A stretch of 64,000 nt of DNA from Planctellipticum variicoloris. GTDB lineage: Bacteria; Planctomycetota; Planctomycetia; Planctomycetales; Planctomycetaceae. Below, one piece after another: positions 34,936-44,239 of this stretch (the stretch's first letter is position 1; each line of letters begins with the position of its first letter). Made by a program: the position numbers and the translations under genes. The notes beneath the pieces are model-generated. The model was given only the letters and a program-made list of their open reading frames with translations. It did no database searches and was not told the DNA's origin. The DNA lies in contig NZ_CP130886.1 in assembly GCF_030622045.1 (NCBI RefSeq), forward strand, positions 4,105,557-4,169,556, in the 5' to 3' direction.

Positions 34936-35778
34936 CTACCGCACCTCCCGATACCCCACCAGCTCAATCCCCTTCGCCTTGATCGCCGCTTTGATCTCCG
35001 GACTCGTCCAAGCGTCCGTCACTCCCTGGCGGTCGGCCGCCACGTTTTCGTAGCCGATGTGATGGATCGCCCGCAGCTCCGGCGTGTCCAGGCCCGGGTG
35101 CTCCACGAACAGGTAGGTCTGGCCCGGCTCCAGGCTGTCGAGCAGCTTCAGGATCGCCGTCCGCTTTTCCTCTGGCGTGACGTGCGGGCCGCGGTAGCTG
35201 ACGTTTTTCACCCCCCGCTCGGCCGGGTCGATGTCCAGCCGGTATTCGACCGCCAGACCCTTCACCAGCTTGCGCACCGACTCGTCGATCCCCGAGCAGC
35301 CCATATGCCCCGACAGGTGGCTGAGCTGCGGAATGTGCCTCTTCGCCAGCTCGATCTGCGCCCGGAATTCCTGCTCGACCTCTTCCATCCGCCATTTCTG
35401 CTCGGCGAGCGACCGGCCGGGATAATTTCTGTTCGGGCGGATCATCGGATAGAAGTAGCCGTCCGCATCCCGCAGGCTCGGGCAGGGTCTCAGCGGTCGC
35501 CATTTGACGTTGTCCCACTCGCTGCTGAGCGTCAGGTGCACGCCGACGTCCGCCTCGGGCAGCGTCTGCAGCATCTGCACCGCCTCCGGAAACCACGGCG
35601 ACGGCACGATCACCTCGATCGCAGTCTGAATCCCTTCCTTGTGGCACTTGAGGATCGCCTCGTTGACCGAATGGGCCGCCCCCATGTCGTCGCCGCGGAC
35701 AATCAACCGGGGCGGGGCCTGAGCCGCAAGCGTCGGGCAGAGAACGGCAAGCAGACCGAGAGCCAGCAGGCAGCGCAT
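34936..35778 (-). CDS. Exported YdjC/ChbG-family carbohydrate deacetylase
   Basis: 280 residues. The signal peptide is CLLALGLLAVLCPTLAAQA. The mature protein has the YdjC motifs: LIVRGDDMGAAHSVNEAI (metal-binding Asp pair), DVGVHLTLSSEW (His) and LSHLSGHMGCSG (His). The family removes acetyl groups from N-acetylated sugars such as chitobiose. Export suggests a periplasmic role on polysaccharides. It ends a few bases from the convergent membrane-protein gene. Confidence 0.88.
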   Translation of the reverse strand: MRCLLALGLLAVLCPTLAAQAPPRLIVRGDDMGAAHSVNEAILKCHKEGIQTAIEVIVPSPWFPEAVQMLQTLPEADVGVHLTLSSEWDNVKWRPLRPCPSLRDADGYFYPMIRPNRNYPGRSLAEQKWRMEEVEQEFRAQIELAKRHIPQLSHLSGHMGCSGIDESVRKLVKGLAVEYRLDIDPAERGVKNVSYRGPHVTPEEKRTAILKLLDSLEPGQTYLFVEHPGLDTPELRAIHHIGYENVAADRQGVTDAWTSPEIKAAIKAKGIELVGYREVR

Positions 35779-36354
35779 GGCAGCACTTTCGTCGATAGCG
35801 GAAGCAATTCAGGGTGAAACGGAATCGTCTCTGCTATCGCGCGCTGCGCTGCGGGTCAAGGATTGATTGAGGCGTGGCAATCGGCTTGGCGGGATCGCTG
35901 ACGAGGGGTCCGCTGCTGTGCAAGGACGGCTCTTCGCCCCGGCAGGGGCGCAGGATTGTCGCCACGGGTGAAGCGACGCGGCGGCGAAGCCGACCGTCGC
36001 GCAACCCGTGGATCGTTGCATCGCGCAACGCCGGCAGCCCCGGACGGGGCGACGGAGGCCCTGCAACCGTCGTCCCTGAGAATCCTCACTTCCGCCGCCC
36101 CTTCAGGGCGGTTGCCCCAGACGCGTCGTGTTCCACGGGTTTCACTCCGCCCGCCTGTCGGCGGACTCCGTTTCACCCGTGGCGACAGCCCTTCGCCCCA
36201 TCCGGGGCGAAAACACGTCGAACGCTTCCCAAGGCCTCAGGCCATCAGCGACCAAGTGACGGCGCCCGAATCGGCCGGGCGCGCCCGGCCCTACGCGGCG
36301 GCCGGCACAGCCGGCCCTACCACTGACAACGGACCAAGGACGACTGACAAGCAA
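35779..36354. repeat. Repeat-rich gene-free region
   Basis: 36273-36295 (GGCCGGGCGCGCCCGGCC plus CTACG) and 36300-36320 (GGCCGGCACAGCCGGCC plus CTAC) are two family A copies in tandem. 35930-36215 contains repeated and inverted pieces such as CCACGGGTGAA, CCGTGGATCGTTG, TTCACCCGTGGCGACA and CTTCGCCCC. 36321-36352 runs ACTGACAACGGACCAAGGAC-like units. No gene was found on either strand. Confidence 0.65.
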
Positions 36355-37710
36355 TCAGAATCCCAATCCCGGCCCATTCAACACCCCCGTCCCGACTGTC
36401 CCGTCCTTGATGTCGAACATCGGGGGGAAGAGCTTGGCCCAGGGCTTGTTGGCGGCGGGGCAGTATTGCCGGCCGTTTCCTTCGATGGCTGCAATGCCGG
36501 GGATGCGGGCCGCGAGCGACGCCGAGTGCAGGAAGCTCAGGCCCGAGCAGGTCAGGTCCTGCACGCAGAGGAACATGCCGAATTTCTGGGCCGCGGCCCC
36601 CATCAGCAGGGCTTCGGTGTGCCCCTTGCAGGCCTTCAAGGCCACGCCCGTGTAGCCCATTTCGCGGCAGAGGAGCAGCGAATCGTAGTCGACCAGCGAC
36701 TCGTCGATGACGACCGGCTTGAGGGCCGCCGCCTCGTGCATCTTGTGCTCGGGGTGGTCCTTCAGATTGCGGTGCGTCGGCTGTTCGATGTACTGGATGC
36801 GATCGTAGGCGGCCGGGTTGCGGTCGCGGATCGTCTTCAGGAAATCGACGACGTACTGGGCTCCGGAGCACTTTTCGTTGAAGTCGAGCGAATAAAACCA
36901 CTGGCTGCAGCCGCGGGCTTTCTGAGCCTCCGAGGCAATCGCGTCGACCGCCAGGACGCGGTTGACGTCCCAGTCGAAGTCGTCGCCGGCCAGCTTGATC
37001 TTCAGGTGGGTCAGGCCGTTGTAGGCGATCCACTCGGCGAGATGTTCGGGGAGTCCGTCGCCGACCGGCTTGCTCACGTCGCCGGGGCTCAGGGGATCGA
37101 TCGCCCCGACCAGGTGATACAGGGGCATCCGGGCTTTGGGTTCGCGGAGGGTGTATTGATCGAGGTACTCGCCGGCGAACTGCTCGTCGAGATACTCGGA
37201 AAGATCGTAGTTCATGTATTTCGAGGTCAGCGTGTCGTAGCTGCTGATATTGTGCAGCCGGCCGTAGGCGTCGTGCAGGGCGGCGTCGAACGGGCTGGCG
37301 GCGACCAGTTCGGCGAGCGCGGTCATCGGCTCGGCGAGCTTCATCCGCTGCGAGATCGTCTTGCCGAGATGTTCGTATTCCGCGGAGAGGTGATAAGCGA
37401 CGTCGATCGGGTGGCCCAGCTCTTTGCAGACGCTGGCCAGCGAAACGACTTCCTCGGCGAACTCTTTCATCGCGGCTTCGGAGTCCTCCGCGGAGACTGC
37501 GGCGGAAGGCCAGGCCCAGATGTTGCCGAGCGGCATGCTCCCCGCGCCGGTCGCCGTCCGCTTGCCGTCACGGCTTTCGACGACGACATCGACGTTGATG
37601 AGGATGCTGCGGTCCATGATGCGACCGCCGAATTTGAGGGGGGTGCGGAAGGGGACCGGTTCAAAGGTGCAAACCGCGTCCTTGATGCGAATATCGTTGG
37701 CCTTCGACAT
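36355..37710 (-). CDS. Enolase-superfamily enzyme (mandelate racemase/muconate lactonizing type)
   Basis: 451 residues from the ATG at 37710. The beta-strand metal ligands are visible in order: YSLDFNE (Asp), YIEQPTHRNL (Glu) and VVIDESLVDY (Asp/Glu). The acid-base lysines are in LTHLKIKLAGDD, with further candidates in VALKACKGH. The N-terminal capping domain covers about 1-150. Reactions in this superfamily start by removing a proton next to a carboxylate (racemases, dehydratases). The substrate cannot be told from sequence. Confidence 0.82.
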   Translation of the reverse strand: MSKANDIRIKDAVCTFEPVPFRTPLKFGGRIMDRSILINVDVVVESRDGKRTATGAGSMPLGNIWAWPSAAVSAEDSEAAMKEFAEEVVSLASVCKELGHPIDVAYHLSAEYEHLGKTISQRMKLAEPMTALAELVAASPFDAALHDAYGRLHNISSYDTLTSKYMNYDLSEYLDEQFAGEYLDQYTLREPKARMPLYHLVGAIDPLSPGDVSKPVGDGLPEHLAEWIAYNGLTHLKIKLAGDDFDWDVNRVLAVDAIASEAQKARGCSQWFYSLDFNEKCSGAQYVVDFLKTIRDRNPAAYDRIQYIEQPTHRNLKDHPEHKMHEAAALKPVVIDESLVDYDSLLLCREMGYTGVALKACKGHTEALLMGAAAQKFGMFLCVQDLTCSGLSFLHSASLAARIPGIAAIEGNGRQYCPAANKPWAKLFPPMFDIKDGTVGTGVLNGPGLGF

Positions 37711-37783
37711 TGCCTGAACTCTCGCTCCTGTCAGTCCTTCCGGTTCCTGCCCCCACGCGGGCGGGCTGAGTGTAGCCCGATCC

Positions 37784-39046
37784 TCAGAATGGATCAAGAA
37801 AAGGTGCGGTCTGCGGAACCGTTCCCGTTTCCGCAAAGTTCGCGGCTGTCAGCCGATGCATCCAGCGGCGGGCACGCGCCAGCAGTCGACGCTGACACGA
37901 CTCCCCATCCCTCCCCGTGGCCAGCAGGGAACAGACCGGCTGGCGGGCGGGAATCGCGGAGCCCGGAACGGGAATGTCGCGAATCGGGACCGCGCTCCAC
38001 GGAGAACGTCGGCGCGCCCAGGCCGACCAGTCGGGTGCGACAACGTCATACGGCGTATAGAGAACCAGCTTACCGACGCAGCGCCGGGAAACCGGCGAAT
38101 TGATTGCAGACAATTCGTCTCCGTCCGTAATCGGTGGAAGCAAAGACGTCCGATGGGCGAGTTCAAACAGCTCCGCCGACGCGGGATAGCGGGGATTCAC
38201 TTCCAGGACGCGGAACGTGTCTCGATCAAGTGCCAGGTCCACGCCAAATAGCCCCCGCAGGCCGAATTTCCCGGCGAGGAGACCTCCCAAATCGGCAAGC
38301 CGGGCGGACAATTCGGAGGAAATCGGCCGCGGGGCAATTCCGCCGCACCAGGCGAACGGGTGGGGAGCGCTAGCTGCGTGGATTCCGATGAGCTGCTGAC
38401 ACACGCCGTGACAGCCGGCCGCCCCCGATGAAGAAATAGTGAATACGGCCGAGGCGATGTCCCCTGCGGCTCGCTGTTGAAAGAAGTGGGGCTCGTCGAG
38501 CGGAAACCCGGTGGACTCCGCGTTCCAGACGGTCACGCCGCGGCCCCCTGCCCCGGCGAGCGGCTTGCGAATCCAGGCGCCATCGGCGGGCGGGGCGTCA
38601 CTTTCGCGATGCAATTCGAGAACCGGAAATCCCGCCGACTGCAGGGCGTCGCTCAAGCACCAGGGGTCGCGAACGCTGCGGACCGATGCGTTGGAGCACC
38701 CCAGCGGAATTCCCAGTCCCGGAAGCTGTTCGAGACGTTCCAATGTCGCGGGAGCGTTTTCCAGTCCTCCGGCGTAGAACCAGCCATCGACCTGCAGCGT
38801 CGCGACGTCTTCCGGCAACGAGTCCGGAAAGCGATGAATCGGGACGATCCGGGCGATCTGCTGCAGATCGGCGTCGGCAAAGAGATCGGCGCAGACCGGC
38901 GTCCCGCCGGCCCGGAGGACCGATTCGGCGGCGGCGCGCGTGCTGGCGCCGACGATGAGGATTCGCGGTGGATCCCCGTTTCCTGCAAGGCGTTGCTGGA
39001 AAACGGATCGGGGCTGTGTTATCAAAGCTTCCGCGCGCGGGCTCAT
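37784..39046 (-). CDS. ATP-grasp protein beside C1-transfer genes
   Basis: 420 residues from the ATG at 39046 (no strong ribosome-binding site). The start DPPRILIVGASTRAAAESVL is a nucleotide-fold domain. The ATP-grasp core has WIRKPLAGAGGRGVTVW (Lys and glycine loop) and LFGVDLALDRDTFRVLEVNP, then RYPAS (metal-binding Glu and Asn). ATP-grasp enzymes ligate a carboxylate to an amine or similar. It is divergent from fae, and ATP-grasp genes recur in tetrahydromethanopterin-linked C1 clusters. A role in making or modifying that cofactor is a reasonable inference. Confidence 0.82.
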   Translation of the reverse strand: MSPRAEALITQPRSVFQQRLAGNGDPPRILIVGASTRAAAESVLRAGGTPVCADLFADADLQQIARIVPIHRFPDSLPEDVATLQVDGWFYAGGLENAPATLERLEQLPGLGIPLGCSNASVRSVRDPWCLSDALQSAGFPVLELHRESDAPPADGAWIRKPLAGAGGRGVTVWNAESTGFPLDEPHFFQQRAAGDIASAVFTISSSGAAGCHGVCQQLIGIHAASAPHPFAWCGGIAPRPISSELSARLADLGGLLAGKFGLRGLFGVDLALDRDTFRVLEVNPRYPASAELFELAHRTSLLPPITDGDELSAINSPVSRRCVGKLVLYTPYDVVAPDWSAWARRRSPWSAVPIRDIPVPGSAIPARQPVCSLLATGRDGESCQRRLLARARRWMHRLTAANFAETGTVPQTAPFLDPF

Positions 39047-39128
39047 TTTTGCAGCTTGCGAAGGAACTGTCTGCCGGCGGTGCCACCGACCGGAACGTGT
39101 CGCAGAACACCTTGAGGGAGATTTCAGC

Positions 39129-39629
39129 ATGTCGTTTTACGTCGGTGAAGCCCTGGTGGGCGAAGGAAATGAAATTGCTCACATCGACCTGCTGATCGGC
39201 GACAAGACCGGTCCCGTCGGCGTCGCGTTCGCCAACGCCCTGTCGGACCAGAAGGCCGGCCACAGCAATCTGCTCGCCGTGCTGACCCCGAACCTGGCCG
39301 TCAAGCCGGCTACGGTGATGATCACCAAGGTCACCATCAAGGGGGCCAAGCAGGCCGTCCAGATGTTCGGCCCGGCTCAGTTCGCCGTCGCCAAGGCGGT
39401 CGCCGACTCGGTCGAAGCCGGCGTGATCCCCAAGGACCAGGCGGAGAAGCTGGTCATCGTCTGCGGCGTCTTCATTCACTGGGAAGCCAAGGACGACAAG
39501 AAGATCTTCGAATACAACTACGAAGCCACGAAGCTCTCGATCGCCCGCGCCATGAAGAACGAGCCGAGCGTCGACGAAATGCTCGCCAAGAAGGACACCG
39601 CCAAGCACCCGTTCTCCGGCCTCGACTAG
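39129..39629 (+). CDS. fae: Formaldehyde-activating enzyme
   Basis: 166 residues from the ATG at 39129 (GGGAG upstream). It is an unmistakable Fae: SFYVGEALVGEGNEIAHIDL with the catalytic His18, then GPVGVAFANALSDQKAGHSN and LLAVLTPNLAVKPATVMITK. It condenses formaldehyde with tetrahydromethanopterin, the first step of the archaeal-type C1 pathway found in methylotrophs and planctomycetes. mtdB, the next enzyme, lies 187 bases downstream on the same strand. Confidence 0.97.
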   Translation: MSFYVGEALVGEGNEIAHIDLLIGDKTGPVGVAFANALSDQKAGHSNLLAVLTPNLAVKPATVMITKVTIKGAKQAVQMFGPAQFAVAKAVADSVEAGVIPKDQAEKLVIVCGVFIHWEAKDDKKIFEYNYEATKLSIARAMKNEPSVDEMLAKKDTAKHPFSGLD

Positions 39630-39815
39630 TCCTGCCGGACGGGCGGGCGCGTAGCGGCACGGGTTAGACCGCGTGAGCCGATCGCCGCGGGACGCCGTGT
39701 CTCGCAGGAAAGTGAACTTGTCGGTTTGAATCAGCCGGCACGCCCGGCCCTGCAAGTCAGTTCGGAAGCCCACGGATGCAGATCCGTGGGCTTCGTGCTG
39801 TTGGGAGTGGTCCCG

Positions 39816-40676
39816 ATGAAGCGGATTCTGATTCAGCTCGACACCGATCCGCAGCCCAGCGTGTTTGATCGCGTGGTGGCTGTCGACGCGGATGTCGACG
39901 AAATCTTCAGTTACTCGGGCGTTACGCCGGAGAACGTCGAAGGCCTCGTCCACGGGGCGATTTTCACCCGGAAACCGGCGGATCTGAAGTACACCGCGAT
40001 CTTCGTCGGCGGCAGCAATGTTGCGGCGGGGGAAGCGGTCTTCAAAAAAGTCCGCAAGTCGTTCTACGGACCGATGAAGGTCTCGGTGATGATGGACTCG
40101 AACGGGTCCAACACCACTGCTTCGGCGGCCGTGCTGGCTGCGGCCAGGCACCTGGATCTCAAGCAGACGACGGCCGTCGTCCTCGGCGGCACCGGCCCGG
40201 TCGGCTGTCGTGCGGCGCAACTCCTGCTGTCCGAAGGAGCGACGGTCCGCCTCGCTTCGCGGACGCTCGACAAGGCGAAATCGACGGCGGAACTGCTGTC
40301 CGCCGCGGTAGACACAACGCTGCTGCAGCCGGTGAAAGTGGAATCGCCGTCGGAGGCGCAGGCCGCCAGCCTGGGAGCCCACCTGGTGATTGCCGCGGGG
40401 GCCGCCGGTGTCGAATTGCTGCCGACCGGGACCTGGCGGCTGCTGGCGGGCCTGGAAGTCCTGATCGACCTGAATGCCGTCCCGCCGGTCGGGATCGAAG
40501 GGGTCGAGATCATGGACAAGGGGACCGAACGCCACGACGTGATCTGCTATGGTGCGATCGGCGTCGGCGGGACGAAGATGAAGATTCACTCGGCGGCCAT
40601 CCGGAAGCTGTTCGAGTCGAACGACCAGAAACTCGATACGGCGGCGATCTACGAGATCGGACGCTCGCTGGGCTGA
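39816..40676 (+). CDS. mtdB: NAD(P)-dependent methylene-tetrahydromethanopterin dehydrogenase
   Basis: 286 residues from the ATG at 39816 (GGGAG upstream). It has MKRILIQLDTDPQPSVFDRV at the start, then KVSVMMDSNGSNTTASAAVL (cofactor region), the nucleotide-binding AVVLGGTGPVGCRAAQLLL and LASRTLDKA. This matches the MtdA/MtdB family. It oxidises methylene- to methenyl-tetrahydromethanopterin after the Fae reaction. The absence of folate-type signatures and the neighbouring fae favour MtdB, or the related MtdC, over MtdA. Confidence 0.92.
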   Translation: MKRILIQLDTDPQPSVFDRVVAVDADVDEIFSYSGVTPENVEGLVHGAIFTRKPADLKYTAIFVGGSNVAAGEAVFKKVRKSFYGPMKVSVMMDSNGSNTTASAAVLAAARHLDLKQTTAVVLGGTGPVGCRAAQLLLSEGATVRLASRTLDKAKSTAELLSAAVDTTLLQPVKVESPSEAQAASLGAHLVIAAGAAGVELLPTGTWRLLAGLEVLIDLNAVPPVGIEGVEIMDKGTERHDVICYGAIGVGGTKMKIHSAAIRKLFESNDQKLDTAAIYEIGRSLG

Positions 40677-40707
40677 AGCGGGAAAATGTCGGGACGAATT
40701 CAAAGAT

Positions 40708-40776
40708 CGTAGGGTCCGCGGCGCGGACCAGATGAATCGCAAGTAGGACGAACCGGTCCGCGCAGCGGACCCTACG
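40708..40776. repeat. Paired GTAGGGTCCGC-type repeats
   Basis: CGTAGGGTCCGCGGCGCGGA (40708 on) and GGTCCGCGCAGCGGACCCTA (40755 on) are each palindromic and are inverted relative to each other. They lie between mtdB and the beta-propeller gene. The GGACCCTACG tail is shared with family A. Confidence 0.7.
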
Positions 40777-40811
40777 CGAACCGAACCGGCCCTACCTGAA
40801 GGATTGCTGCG

Positions 40812-42050
40812 ATGCGGAATTGGCAGCTTTGTTCGGCATGCTTCGCACTCTGTTTCGCGTCGACCATGAACGCTGGAGCCGGAGACTGGCCGCAGATTCT
40901 GGGGCCGAACCGGAACGGGATTGCGGTCGGTGAGAAGCTGCCGGGCTCGATTTCGTCGAAGTCGCTCAAACCCGCCTGGTCGTTCAAGGCGGGAATGGGA
41001 CTGGCCGGCGTCGCGGTCCAGGGACAGACCGTCGTGCTGTTTCATCGTCGGGGAGACGACGAAATCGTCTCTTCGCTGAATGCAGCGACCGGCAAGCCGC
41101 AGTGGGAACAGCGGTTTCCCGCGAGCTTTCAGCCGTCGATTATTCCCGATGACGGGCCGCGCTGCGTACCGGTCATCAGCGGGCAAACGGTCATTGTGCT
41201 GGGGGCCGCCGGTACGCTGGCAGCGATGAGCTTCGAGAGCGGAGAAAAGCTCTGGGAGCACGACCTGCAGAAGGAGTACCAGTCTCCGACGGGGTACTTC
41301 GGCTTCGGCACGACGCCGCTCGTTGATGGAGACCACGTCATCGTCAATGTCGGGGGAGAGCGCAGCGGGGCCGGGGTGGTCGCGTTTGACCTGAAGACCG
41401 GCAAAGAGCAGTGGAAGATGGGGCGGGAGCTGGGAAGTTACTCGGCGCCGGCAATGGCCACGATCGCCGGCAAGTCAACGGCGCTGGTGATCACGCGGCT
41501 GAACTTTCTGGGTCTCGATCCGGCGACGGGCGAGGAACGCTTTCGGACGCCGTTCGGAGCGCGGGGGCCGACGGTGAATGGAGCCACGCCGGTCGTCAAT
41601 GGCGATCGCGTGCTGCTGACGGCCAGCTACGGCATCGGTGCGAAGCTGCTGCAGGTGACGCCGACTTCGACGAAGACGCTGTGGGAGAGCGAGATCCTGT
41701 CGAGTCAGTACACGACGCCGATCTGGCAGGATGGCGCCGTGTATGGCATCGACGGTCGGCAGGATGGCGGGCCGATTTCGCTCAAGTGCTTCGATCCGCT
41801 GACGCAGAAGGTGCACTGGGAAACGCCGGACCTGCCCTACGCCACCCTGATCGCCGCCGACGGAAAGCTGCTGATTTTCGTGACCGACGGCAGCCTGCGG
41901 GTGGCGAAGCTGCAGACCTCGAAATACGAGGAACTGGGGCGGGCGCGGGTTGGCACTTCGACGACGCGCGGCCTGCCGGCGCTCTCGAACGCGCGGATCT
42001 ACGTTCGGGATGAAGAGGCGCTGCACGCCTGGAACTGGACGACGGAGTGA
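40812..42050 (+). CDS. Exported PQQ-like (BamB-type) beta-propeller protein
   Basis: 412 residues. Signal peptide LCSACFALCFASTMNAGA, then GDWPQILGPNRNGIA, the start typical of planctomycete PQQ-like repeat proteins. At least five repeats follow with the pattern ALDxxTGKxxW: SLNAATGKPQWEQRF, SFESGEKLWEHDL, AFDLKTGKEQWKMG, GLDPATGEERFRT and CFDPLTQKVHWETP. It probably forms an eight-bladed propeller used as a binding scaffold. A catalytic PQQ dehydrogenase role is not supported, since it lacks the extra catalytic loops. It overlaps the next gene by four bases. Confidence 0.82.
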   Translation: MRNWQLCSACFALCFASTMNAGAGDWPQILGPNRNGIAVGEKLPGSISSKSLKPAWSFKAGMGLAGVAVQGQTVVLFHRRGDDEIVSSLNAATGKPQWEQRFPASFQPSIIPDDGPRCVPVISGQTVIVLGAAGTLAAMSFESGEKLWEHDLQKEYQSPTGYFGFGTTPLVDGDHVIVNVGGERSGAGVVAFDLKTGKEQWKMGRELGSYSAPAMATIAGKSTALVITRLNFLGLDPATGEERFRTPFGARGPTVNGATPVVNGDRVLLTASYGIGAKLLQVTPTSTKTLWESEILSSQYTTPIWQDGAVYGIDGRQDGGPISLKCFDPLTQKVHWETPDLPYATLIAADGKLLIFVTDGSLRVAKLQTSKYEELGRARVGTSTTRGLPALSNARIYVRDEEALHAWNWTTE

Positions 42051-42898
42051 TTTCTTCCGCGACGCCCATCATATCGCTCTGCACCAATTGCTACGGCCGG
42101 TTCGGCGCAGAGGTCGCCATCGAGCGTCTGGCCAGCGCCGGGCTGAAGTGGGTGGAATTGCCGCTGCGGACCGAAGGGTTCATCACCCGCGCGGGGGATC
42201 CGCCGCTGCTGTCGACCGGAGCGACCGGCGCCGAGATCGATCACGTCCGGCGATTGCTGGAGCGGTACGGCGTGCAGATCAGCAGTTGCAATATTTTGAG
42301 CGGGAATCCGCGCGATCCGAGGGTCGTCGAGATCACTCGGCAGAAACTCGAACTGGCCAGTCAGCTCGGAGTCAGACTCTGCGTCGGAGACGGCGGCAAG
42401 TCCGATGCTCCGGAAGATCTGGCGATCCTCCACGTCCACCTGCGACGGATCGGAGACGCTGCGGAAAAGCTGGGGATCACCTACTGCTGCGAAACTCACC
42501 CGGGACTGTGCCAGCATCCCGCGGGGATGCTGGAGACGATGCAGGCCGTCGACCACCCGCATGTCCGGCTGAATTTCGATACGGCCAACGTGCTGTACCA
42601 TAACCGGGATCTGGATCTGTACGCCGCACTTCAGAAGGTGCTGCCCTTTGTCCGGAGTATCCATCTGAAGGATACGCCGGGCGGGTATCAGGAGTACGCC
42701 TTTCCGGAGCTGGGGGCGGGCGGCGCGGTGGACTTCGCGCGGGTGCGGGAGATCGCGATAGTCGGCGGTTTCGCGGGTCCCTGGTGCATCGAGATTCAGG
42801 GGACGGCGGGAGAGCCCGACCCGTCGCTGGAGGAGCTGCAGCGGCGGGTGACCGCCAGCGTGCAGACCCTGCGGAACTGCGGGTATTTTGGCGAATAG
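42047..42898 (+). CDS. Sugar phosphate isomerase/epimerase-like TIM-barrel protein
   Basis: 283 residues from a GTG that overlaps the previous stop (GTGA). It has the AP-endonuclease-2 / xylose-isomerase-like layout: AIERLASAGLKWVELPL, GVQISSCNILSG, LGVRLCVGDGG, ITYCCETHPGL, VRLNFDTANVLYHNRD, VRSIHLKDTPGG and a final CIEIQG. The conserved Glu, His and Asp metal ligands are present. Substrate unknown; the coupling to the beta-propeller gene suggests a shared carbohydrate-related role. Confidence 0.82.
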   Translation: MISSATPIISLCTNCYGRFGAEVAIERLASAGLKWVELPLRTEGFITRAGDPPLLSTGATGAEIDHVRRLLERYGVQISSCNILSGNPRDPRVVEITRQKLELASQLGVRLCVGDGGKSDAPEDLAILHVHLRRIGDAAEKLGITYCCETHPGLCQHPAGMLETMQAVDHPHVRLNFDTANVLYHNRDLDLYAALQKVLPFVRSIHLKDTPGGYQEYAFPELGAGGAVDFARVREIAIVGGFAGPWCIEIQGTAGEPDPSLEELQRRVTASVQTLRNCGYFGE

Positions 42899-43003
42899 TC
42901 CGGACGGATGGTTCAGTTTTCGTCTGCCGGTCGCGCAGCATGGGTGACGGCCTGAGAGCGATCCGTTACGGTGTCTGCACAGTTCTTACGATTTCCAGTT
43001 GAG

Positions 43004-43038
43004 GACCACGCCCATCGCAGACTCTGGGCGTGTCACCC
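43004..43038. repeat. Family B half-element upstream of moxR
   Basis: GAGGACCACGCCCATCGCAG followed by ACTCTGGGCGTGTCACCC repeats the right half of the 20773-20863 element (CACGCCCATC, then CTCTGGGCGTGCCACCC). It supports starting moxR downstream of it rather than inside it. Confidence 0.65.
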
Positions 43039-43077
43039 CTCGGGGTCGACGGCGCCGAGGAAATAGGAGACGCGATC

Positions 43078-44094
43078 TTGGCCGTAGAGAAGAAGGACTT
43101 CGACGACTTTCTGGAGAAGTTCCGGCGCCATCGGGAGCTGATGACCGAGGAGCTGCACAAGGTGATTATCGGCCAGGACGCCGTAATCGAGCAGATCCTG
43201 GCGGCGATCTTTACGGGGGGGCACTGCCTGCTGGTGGGCGTCCCCGGTCTCGCCAAGACGTTGATCGTCTCGACGATCGCGCAGATTCTGGACGTCCATT
43301 TCAAGCGGATCCAGTTCACGCCCGACCTGATGCCGTCGGATATCACCGGCACCAACGTGCTCGACGAGAATGAGGCGGGCCGGCGGGAGTTCCGCTTCGT
43401 CGAAGGGCCGGTCTTCACGAACATTCTGCTGGCGGACGAAATCAACCGTACGCCCCCCAAGACTCAGGCTGCGCTGCTGCAGTCGATGCAGGAGCACGAA
43501 GTCACGGTGGGGCAGACGACTTATGCGTTGCCGGAGCCGTTCTTCGTGATTGCGACGCAGAATCCGATCGAGCAGGAAGGGACGTATCCGTTGCCGGAAG
43601 CCCAGCTCGACCGGTTCATGTTCAACGTGAAGGTCGACTATCCGAACCTGGAGGAAGAGGAGCGGGTCCTCGCCGCGACGACGCTGGGAGAGCGTCCAGA
43701 AGTCCGGAAGGTCCTCTCGGCAAAGTCGATTCTGTATCTGCAGAAGCAGATCAACATGATCGAGGCGGGGCCGCTGATGATCAGTTACGTCGCGCGCCTG
43801 GTGCGGGCGACGCGGCCGGTGGACACGTCGGCGCCGCGGTTCATCAAGGACTGGGTCGACTGGGGCGCGGGCCCGCGCGCCGGGCAGTATCTCATTGCGG
43901 GGGGCAAGGCGCTGGCGGCGATGGACGGCCGGCCAAGCGTGTCGTTCGACGACATCCGGCGAGTGGCGGTGCCGGTGTTGCGGCACAGAATCTCGGCAAA
44001 TTTCCAGGCGCAGGCGGAGGGGATGGACACGGACGCGATCGTGCAGCGGCTCGTCGCCGAGGTGCCGGAACCGACGATAAAAAAATATGTCTGA
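43078..44094 (+). CDS. moxR: MoxR-family AAA+ ATPase
   Basis: 338 residues from a TTG at 43078 with AGGAG eight bases upstream. A GTG at 43030 would lie inside a repeat. Walker A is LLVGVPGLAKT, Walker B ILLADEINRTPPKTQAALLQ, sensor 1 FFVIATQNPIEQEGTYPLPE, and AQLDRFMFNVKVDYP follows. MoxR ATPases usually work with a DUF58 and a VWA protein to mature or insert metalloproteins and envelope factors. The DUF58 partner is at 45308, but a toxin-antitoxin pair lies between them. Confidence 0.94.
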   Translation: MAVEKKDFDDFLEKFRRHRELMTEELHKVIIGQDAVIEQILAAIFTGGHCLLVGVPGLAKTLIVSTIAQILDVHFKRIQFTPDLMPSDITGTNVLDENEAGRREFRFVEGPVFTNILLADEINRTPPKTQAALLQSMQEHEVTVGQTTYALPEPFFVIATQNPIEQEGTYPLPEAQLDRFMFNVKVDYPNLEEEERVLAATTLGERPEVRKVLSAKSILYLQKQINMIEAGPLMISYVARLVRATRPVDTSAPRFIKDWVDWGAGPRAGQYLIAGGKALAAMDGRPSVSFDDIRRVAVPVLRHRISANFQAQAEGMDTDAIVQRLVAEVPEPTIKKYV

Positions 44095-44239
44095 CGAGAC
44101 GCTCCTCATGGGCGGTGAGCCGTAATCGACTCCAATTTGGCGTTACCTTTGACAGGTCTGCGTGTATAGAATTGTCCGGAGCGAAACTGTCGGAGCGTGC
44201 ACACTGGCAAATCTCACCAGTGACTGGGGAGCGGGAGGA

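Noticed and set aside
35956-38103. Plus-strand 715-codon open frame
   Set aside because: It runs through repeats and then antisense to the enolase-superfamily gene, so it is a composition artefact.
38598-41336. Minus-strand 912-codon open frame across fae and mtdB
   Set aside because: It covers two certain plus-strand genes and shows no recognisable domain of its own; high-GC DNA often leaves such antisense frames open.
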